Assembly (NCBI GenBank): GCA_023935145.1
Contig: CM043700.1
Coordinates: 26,479,501 to 26,543,500 of the forward strand
Reading direction: 5' to 3'
Origin: Bretschneidera sinensis
Lineage: Eukaryota > Streptophyta > Magnoliopsida > Brassicales > Akaniaceae
DNA: 64,000 nt
Part shown: positions 57,561 to 64,000 of the stretch, piece by piece
Layout of the letters: each line of letters starts with the position of its first letter
Numbering within the stretch: position 1 is the stretch's first letter
The notes under the pieces: model-generated
Told to the model about the DNA's origin: nothing
The model's database searches: none
What the model saw: only the letters and a program-made list of their open reading frames with translations
Made by a program: the position numbers and the translations under genes

Positions 57561-60500
57561 ATGGAGAGCTCGAATTCGGCGGAGGCTGTGATAGAAACCC
57601 TAAGGAGAAGAGGATGGTGTGTCGGTAATGTGGAGCAAATCAAAGCTCTGATAGTTATACAATGCGCTTTGGTTGACGATGCGGACACGTATACGGTTGT
57701 TGATTCGGTTGAGTCGGAGCTTCTAAACATGGACCTCAGATCCATCGGAGCCAAGTCCCTGCCCGACTCGACCCTCCTCCGCAGGTCTTCTCATCTTCAA
57801 GGCCCTAAAGTCCTCCAGGCAATTCTCTCTCTCGAATTTCGCTTAAGCTCTGTTTCATTGCTGAGAAAAATGCAGGAAAAAGAAAACAAAGAAAATCTAT
57901 TGCTTTTTTTGGATTTGGCATATTTTTTTGATATATGTTCCAACTAGTTGGTTGCTCACAAAATATTGCAAACTACAACAGATTATAAACTTGAATTTTG
58001 ATTTCGCTCTGTTTGGCTGCAGAGAAAACGCGGGAAAAAGAAAAAATAGGAAATCTATGGTTTTTGTTGTATGCTTTTGTTTTCTAAGGTTTTACTCGAT
58101 ATAGTGACATGGTTGTTTAAAACTCAGTTCAGTCTTATCCTTTTATTCTGTTTGGTTGCCAAGAAATGTGAGATGAAGAATAATTTTAGACGATGAGATA
58201 TTTCATATTTGAGATCATCCTTTGTTTTCGGATCATTTGTTAATAAGAGAGTGAAACACATTTTGACTCAGTTAAATTAGTCACTTTCCGAGTCCTGTCT
58301 AATTAAATGGAACATTAGCATCCAGCATTCATTATTTCATTGCATCACCTATTTCGAATTTTTTATTTCTGCTGTAATTGGAGTTACTTGCTGAAATTTG
58401 TTGCCGAGTCCTGCCTAATTAATGGAACATTAGTATCCAGCATTCATTATTTCATTGCATCTCCTATTTCAATTTTTTTTCTGCTGTAATTGGAGTTGTT
58501 TGCTGAAATTTGTCTGTTTTGAATTTATTTTAGATGTTTTGCCTGTACTAGAACAGATAAATTCAGTGAGGGACATATCTAGAAGCAGCATAGAGGATTG
58601 CTCCGGAAATTCAAGTAGTGGGCGTCTACTAAGATTAACTCTTACAGATGGCCACACTGAGATAACTGCGATAGAATACTCTCACATACCGTCAATTCCT
58701 AAGGATGTTGTTCCTGGTACTAAGGTATTCTAAATTCATTGAGCTTCCTAGTAGTGTTACTATACTTGCTATCTTTTTCGAGGTAAACTACAAACTTAAA
58801 TTTTATTAAGAGAACTGTGTTTATTTAGTTCTATTTTAGTGCAAAATGTTGCAACTTCCTCATGATGTAAGACCTAATCACAGAGAATCCAATAAGTTTA
58901 GTTGATGAAGTGATGCGTATTTTACCTTAGACAGAAACTCTTTTATGAGATAATGGTGGAAGTGTATAGAAGCTGTTGCAGTATGCTTTAGGTTCTTTTC
59001 ATTTTACTATTTGTTAGCATAAACCTTCCTAGAATATTTGCACAAATTTAAGTGTCTTTTTAATGTATTATCTATAGTAATCATTAATTATTTCTTTTTC
59101 TGCTGGCTGGTTGGCAGGTCCGTTTGGAAAATATAGCTGCATTACATGGTGGTATACTGTGTTTGAATCTGAAAGTGGTGACTGTTTTAGGGGGTGTTGT
59201 TCAATCACTTTATGATGAATGGCAGATGAAGAAGAAATATTCTGGTTTCTCCCGTTCATCTGTAAGGCGATATCAGGAAAGTGATACTTGTGGTCCTCCC
59301 CCCTTTAAGAAGTTGCAAATTGGGGCACCCTCACATCGGTTTGCTCAGCAAGGAAAATTTTCTCGTCAGTGTTCTAAAGCCTTTTACTTTGTTAAGATCA
59401 ATCTTTTTGTCCTATTGGACCGCCTTTCATTTTTTAAATTCGGCATTCTTATTTTTTTTGGTAATTCCTTTCTGAATATTATGAATGCTCTTCCAAAAAC
59501 AACTTGGTGATGTAATGTTTAATGCAGGAAAACTTAAGGAATGAACATAAAGTCCATTCACTATTGAATAATGAGTTAATAATGAAAGTTTAATGCCATG
59601 GATGCATTAGCCAATCTGATGGTATTTTCAACTGTTTTTGCAATATTTGTAGGAAGACATACTTAGAATCTCTACCTCTTTTCATTTTGCTGTTTGGACC
59701 TGATTTTTTACTTACTAATTTTATTCTATCAATGGAGAAACTTCCTGGATAAATGAATTGCTCAGGGATTACAGAATTGCATCTTCTCATTCAAATGTGC
59801 TGATGTGCTAGGGTTCTTTGGTTTCGGACCTTTGGTAATTGCAGGGGCAATATGTAGGAGTTTGATCTCCATAGATAAATCTATATCATTCCATGTTTCA
59901 TTTTTACTGGGGGAATTGGAACTTTGATAAGAAAAAAAACGTAGAAATTTATGTGTTAAAGTGAAGAAGTTAAAAAGTTGTGAGCCCACTTTAATTGTAC
60001 GGTTTGCAACTTCGAATTTGGTAGACACTAAAATTTTTCTGTATCAAAATGCTGCTAAATGTTCACTGTAGTATGCTTACCATTATAATGTGCGGTATCT
60101 GTACTGCAGTTTCTGATGTGGCATTGCATCCTGTCTTTTGATATGTTATATTGATCTCTTTTATGGATGATTAAAATTTTCTTTGAATTCTAGCCAAATC
60201 ACAACATAAGATATAATATGTTAGTCTCATGTTCAGTCCGTAGTGTTGACCCTACAGCCCTAGATTAAATAATCTTGTTCTTTTATACATCCTCCTTTGA
60301 ATGGGCTATAATGATAAAATTTATTACCAAAGACACTGCACATTTAAAACATAACAAATGGATGATAATTTACAGATTACTCTCAGTCTACTTCCAAAGG
60401 CAATCACCCTACTACTGCAGAAACTGACCCTACTACTGCAGAAACTGTTGCGAATACTGAAGTTGACCAGGCCAGAGGACAGCAGAAGTTGAAGACAGAT

Positions 60501-61630
60501 GACATGAATGATGATAAGAGAACTTATCCTGTTAGAGAAAAAACTGAAGAAAAGCCAAGCAGCTCCGAGACGAGACTGAAGGAAGGTGCAATTCACTTTT
60601 CATTTGCAACTTTATTTCTTTTCTAGAGATAATCTTGTAACACATCAATAATTCACTTAATGTATCTTCAGTTCTTTAGCTCTAGTGGATGGCCTGTGTT
60701 ATATGTAATCTTTTGATGATTGAGAAAAAGCAGAATTATTATAACAGTATTAACAAAACAGAGGATAATGATAAACTCATGAGGGAAGAGACGAGACCAA
60801 ATTGTTTCACCGTCTAGAACGTAATATTGACATACAGATCAGGGATGATCACTTCATTTATGACATTGAAGCTAAAAAAAACTGATTTTTGGGGGAAAAC
60901 AACTGTAATGAACTTCTGAAAGTAAAGCCGTAGAGGAAGCAGAAAGATACATCTTCTTAGATTGAGTCACAATAGATGCATTTAATTTCACTTTTGCTCG
61001 CAGGCTTAAGGAAACATATTTGTTCATTTCAATGATTACAGTAAGAAGAAGATATATGCGCTTGATTTTCTATTTCAAAATTGAAGTGCTATACTGATGT
61101 TTTGTATTTGGTCCATTGCCAGTAGCTGAATCTGTTCCTGTTCAAAATCAAGCAGCTGCTCAAAAACTCCTTCAAAAAATGAATCAGCCGAGCTGGGATG
61201 GTCAGCATTATAAAGGTCGAAAATATAGGGGGAAGGGAAAACAAGAAGAGCCTGTCGTTTTCACTCTAGATGAGTGGGAAAAGAGGAATGCTGGGGCAAA
61301 GCCTCTAATGAAAAATCAGCACCCAGATACAAGTTGTGATGAGGATCTCGCATGGCAGCTTCAAAACCAACTTGATATGGAAGATTCTCATGTCTGTGTC
61401 ATAGCATCTTTGACTGTTGTTGCTGTTTTCTTGCTATATCTAATGTTGATTTTTTTTTTCAGGTACAAAGAACATATGACACAGAGGCAAAGAATATTAG
61501 CATGAGCATGTTTAATTATGAAAGGAGAGATGATAATATAGTTCGAGGAACAGAACATCAAGGGAGAGGAAGGGGAAGGGGAAGGGGAAGGGGGAGAGGA
61601 AAAGGGAGGGGGAGAGGGAAATTTGGTTGA
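57561..61630 (+). CDS. TDRD3-like protein: RMI1_N/OB fold with C-terminal RGG tail
   Basis: I place six exons: 57561-57818, 58557-58724, 59118-59364, 60376-60585, 61123-61391 and 61463-61630. Together they total 1320 nt, giving 439 residues. Residues 1 to about 180 form an RMI1_N (DUF1767) module: an N-terminal helical part (VIETLRRRGWCVGN, LLNMDLRSIG) and an OB fold (LRLTLTDGHTEITAIEYSHI, VVPGTKVRLEN, LNLKVVTVLGG). Then come a low-complexity acidic linker, a conserved plant block (AAAQKLLQKMN, FTLDEWEKRNAG) and a glycine-arginine tail from about residue 419. In animals TDRD3 pairs this fold with topoisomerase III beta, and RGG tails bind RNA; that role here is inferred. I see no Tudor domain. 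Joining exons 1 and 2 as VLQ/INSV needs a GC-AG intron. ATG 57561 was chosen because the helix starts there; in-frame ATGs at 57480 and 57489 would add 24-27 residues. Confidence 0.8.
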
Positions 61631-61654
61631 CTCTCCGGTCCTATTTAGCTACAT

Positions 61655-61725
61655 ATCTTTCTCATATACTTATCAAAAAATTATCTTTCTCATATACTTA
61701 TCAAAAAATTATCTTTCTCATATCA
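61655..61725. repeat. 28-bp tandem repeat, about 2.5 copies, in the 3' UTR
   Basis: The unit ATCTTTCTCATATACTTATC + AAAAAATT starts at 61655, 61683 and 61711, the last one partial. It begins 25 bp after the TDRD3-like stop codon. Confidence 0.9.
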
Positions 61726-62043
61726 GGTAACTTTTCTGTTCACAGTATTTGCGCTAGTTCGATATCGAAGCTTTGAACTTACAAATTTGTAACTCTTCCT
61801 CGGTTACTAAGACAGAATAGCTCTTTTAAAATAGATGAGTGTTGACAATCATGAAATATTGAATATACTTTCCTGGGCATGACACTGATGTAACATCCTT
61901 AATATTAATGCAGCATAATTAGTACAGATCCACTTTGATTTTATATGCTATGTTGCCTCTTTTGTTAGTTTAACATGAATTTGAATATTCTATACCTAAA
62001 TTTCTTTGCTTCCACTGCTGAACGATATTTTTCAAGTCCTTCC

Positions 62044-63020
62044 TTTCTAGCATAGCTGACCTTTTAATATCTTTTAAGGTGTGTTTAGTAGAAGAAAAAA
62101 GTAAGAGAAAATAAAAGTAAGATGAAAGATACTAGAAGGATATAAAAGTAAGAAGATTAACTTTTTCTTTCATGTGTTTTTAGTATAGAATGGAAAACTA
62201 GTAGGAGAGAAAATAGTTTTCTCTTACCTTAGTTTAGTAGAGTGAAAAATTAAGGAAGAAAAATGTAAATAGTATTATGTTACCATTGAATCTTTCATAA
62301 TGTTAATAGATATTGACGTAAGAGATTAGATGTGGATTAAATGGTCAAGTGATAACCTCATCTCATTTCTCTCTCATTTCCACTCTCCAATCCTCTCAAT
62401 TTTGAAGGATTATGATTTGTACATGCAAGAGGAAAGCATCAATTCTCTTAGTTTTCATTCCTCACTTTTCTCTCCTCTAGTCCTACTAAATAAGAGAAGT
62501 TCACTCCACACCTTTCTTTCCTCCCACTTTTCTATCTTTCTAGCATAGCTGACCTTTTGACATCTTTTAAGGTGTGTTTAGTAGAAGAAAAAAGTAAGAT
62601 GAAAGATACTAGAAGGATATAAAAGTAAGAAGATTAACTTTTTCTTTCATGTGTTTTTAGTATAGAATGGAAAACTAGTAGGAGAGAAAATAGTTTTCTC
62701 TCACCTTAGTTTAGTAGAGTGAAAATTTAAGGAAGAAAAATGTAAATAGTATTATGTTACCATTGAATCATTCATAATGTTAATAGATATTGACGTAAGA
62801 GATTAGATGTGGATTAAATGGTCAAGTGATAACCTCATCTCATTTCTCTCTCATTTCCACTCTCCAATCCTCTCAATTTTGAAGGATTATTATGATTTGT
62901 AGAAAGTATCAATTCTCTTAGTTTTCATTCCTCACTTTTCTCTCCTATAGTCCTACTAAATAAGAGAAGTTCACTCCACATCTTTCTTTCCTCCCACTTT
63001 TCTATCTTACTAAACATGAC
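62044..63020. repeat. 493-bp tandem duplication of an inverted-repeat element
   Basis: Unit 1 (62044-62536) and unit 2 (62537 to about 63020) both start TTTCTAGCATAGCTGACCTT and share almost all sequence. Unit 2 lacks 16 bp present in unit 1 (near 62102-62117). Each holds an element starting GTGTGTTTAGTAGAAGAAAA. In unit 2 the far end, TTTTCTATCTTACTAAACAT, is its imperfect reverse complement, as in a MITE. In unit 1 that terminus runs straight into the repeated flank, so the duplication junction cut the element's end. Confidence 0.85.
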
Positions 63021-64000
63021 TTCTGAGTCAGTTACAGCTCATTCAAGGAATTGAAGGAAAACTGCACCACTGTGTGCCAAGTCTGGTAGTCCATAGGTAA
63101 TGGGCTTGAGTAATAAGTTAACAGTACGACTTTCAGTACGATGCATGTGGCACCTAAGGGCGTGCATTAGATTTATATATCTGACCTTTCCATTTTTTAA
63201 CATAAGATAAATGGGATCTAAGTATCTAACCACCTGCGGTGGTGCGTCTGCTTTCTAATTTGGTGATCATCAGGGAGAATTTATTGTTCAGAAATTTCAG
63301 TTGAATCTGCCCTGCTGTATGTGGAAAGAACTAAGTCTCTTCTGGAGTGCAAATATTGAAATGGACTACTGGTCGTGTTGCCTACCTGTATCAGCCTATC
63401 AGGACTTTATTCTATGCTGGAGAAAGTTTTAGGTATGAAAATTGGCATTTGGATGTGTTAGGTAGGAGTTTTTTCTAGCTTCAAGCTGGACCAAACTAAT
63501 AATCTTGTTGGAGCGACTTAAAATGACGCATTTTGACGTGAGCTTGAGCTGCTGACCGTTGGATTTGCAACTCTAACGGTAGAGAATGCAAAACCAAACG
63601 GTTCAGCTATTTGAGCATTCTGAATCGTTTGCCTTTTGGAAAATTGTTTGGACAATGATTTTGGGAGCTTGTGCTCACAGAGCCGTTGGATCAAGTCACA
63701 AATTGTGGTCCAACAATTGTGGGTTTGTGCTCAGTGCAACTATTAGCTCGCATAATCTTTATCCAATTGTTTTCTAGTTAATGAAGTTCGGGGTTAAAAT
63801 GTATCACTTTTCAATGGAACTTGCAACTAAGCACATGCGTTGTGAAAGTGCAGAAAGCATATCGCCTTGATAACTAGTAGCCTTGTGAGTCACCCAAAAA
63901 GAGAAGGTACTATATATCGTTGTAACTATGTTTTTGCTCTGTGAAAGTGCAGAAAGCATATGCATTACTGATTCATGGTCCGCCCGGAAGATTTTGTATG
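63021..64000. other. Intergenic region to window end, nothing firm
   Basis: No supported gene. Composition is less AT-rich than most intergenic DNA here. A 22-bp direct repeat (TGTGAAAGTGCAGAAAGCATAT) occurs at 63841-63862 and 63940-63961. The frame at 63586-63777 is uninterrupted for 63 codons but matches no family I know. Confidence 0.45.

Noticed and set aside
1..64000. CRISPR arrays, bacterial operons or phage-type systems
   Set aside because: None is present. The repeats found are transposon-derived or tandem duplications, and all genes are plant nuclear type.

Overview
This is a window of plant nuclear DNA, most likely a eudicot. It is AT-rich, its genes are interrupted by GT-AG introns, and it carries plant-type ABCG32, GA3ox, CACTA, Ty1/copia and hAT sequences. 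I see nothing that fixes the species. Two genes look intact: an ABCG32-type full-size ABCG transporter (31276-42094, minus, 24 exons) and a TDRD3-like protein with an RMI1_N/OB fold and an RGG tail (57561-61630, plus, 6 exons). Most of the rest is transposon-derived or non-coding.

Layout. 1-4.4 kb is AT-rich intergenic DNA with a foldback. 4.48-5.04 kb (minus) is a broken first exon of a gibberellin 3-beta-dioxygenase gene (GA3ox), with its TATA box and upstream region. That upstream region recurs as a diverged direct array at about 5.1-6.5, 28.2-30.1 and 30.3-30.8 kb. Between the first and second units sits a 21.4-kb CACTA (En/Spm) element, 6523-27968, with matching 13-bp ends. A neighbouring unit preserves the uninterrupted (empty) site near 29.89 kb. 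Inside the CACTA element, and in opposite orientation, is a second related CACTA element (8214-17116) flanked by a 307-bp direct repeat. Each element has a TNP2-type transposase gene and a Transposase_24-like gene, both decayed.

31-42 kb is ABCG32, whose product is predicted to export cutin precursors at the plasma membrane. Its 5' flank carries a near-complete 445-bp palindrome and a 682-bp MITE with a TAA target duplication. 45.3-50.3 kb is a decayed Copia retrotransposon with an abnormal 3' side: partial LTR, filler, duplicated 66-bp left flank, then a full LTR. 51.3-53.0 kb is a graveyard of LINE/RNase H and hAT pieces. 53-57.4 kb is AT-rich and holds a copy of a repeat also present at 28.8 kb. 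After the TDRD3-like gene come a 28-bp tandem repeat and a 493-bp tandem duplication of an inverted-repeat element.

The genes do not form a pathway. What links the window is structural: a decayed GA3ox promoter array broken up by CACTA insertions next to a conserved cuticle transporter. Exon joins for the two intact genes were set by eye from splice sites and reading frame. Both give totals divisible by three (1420 and 439 residues), which supports them.
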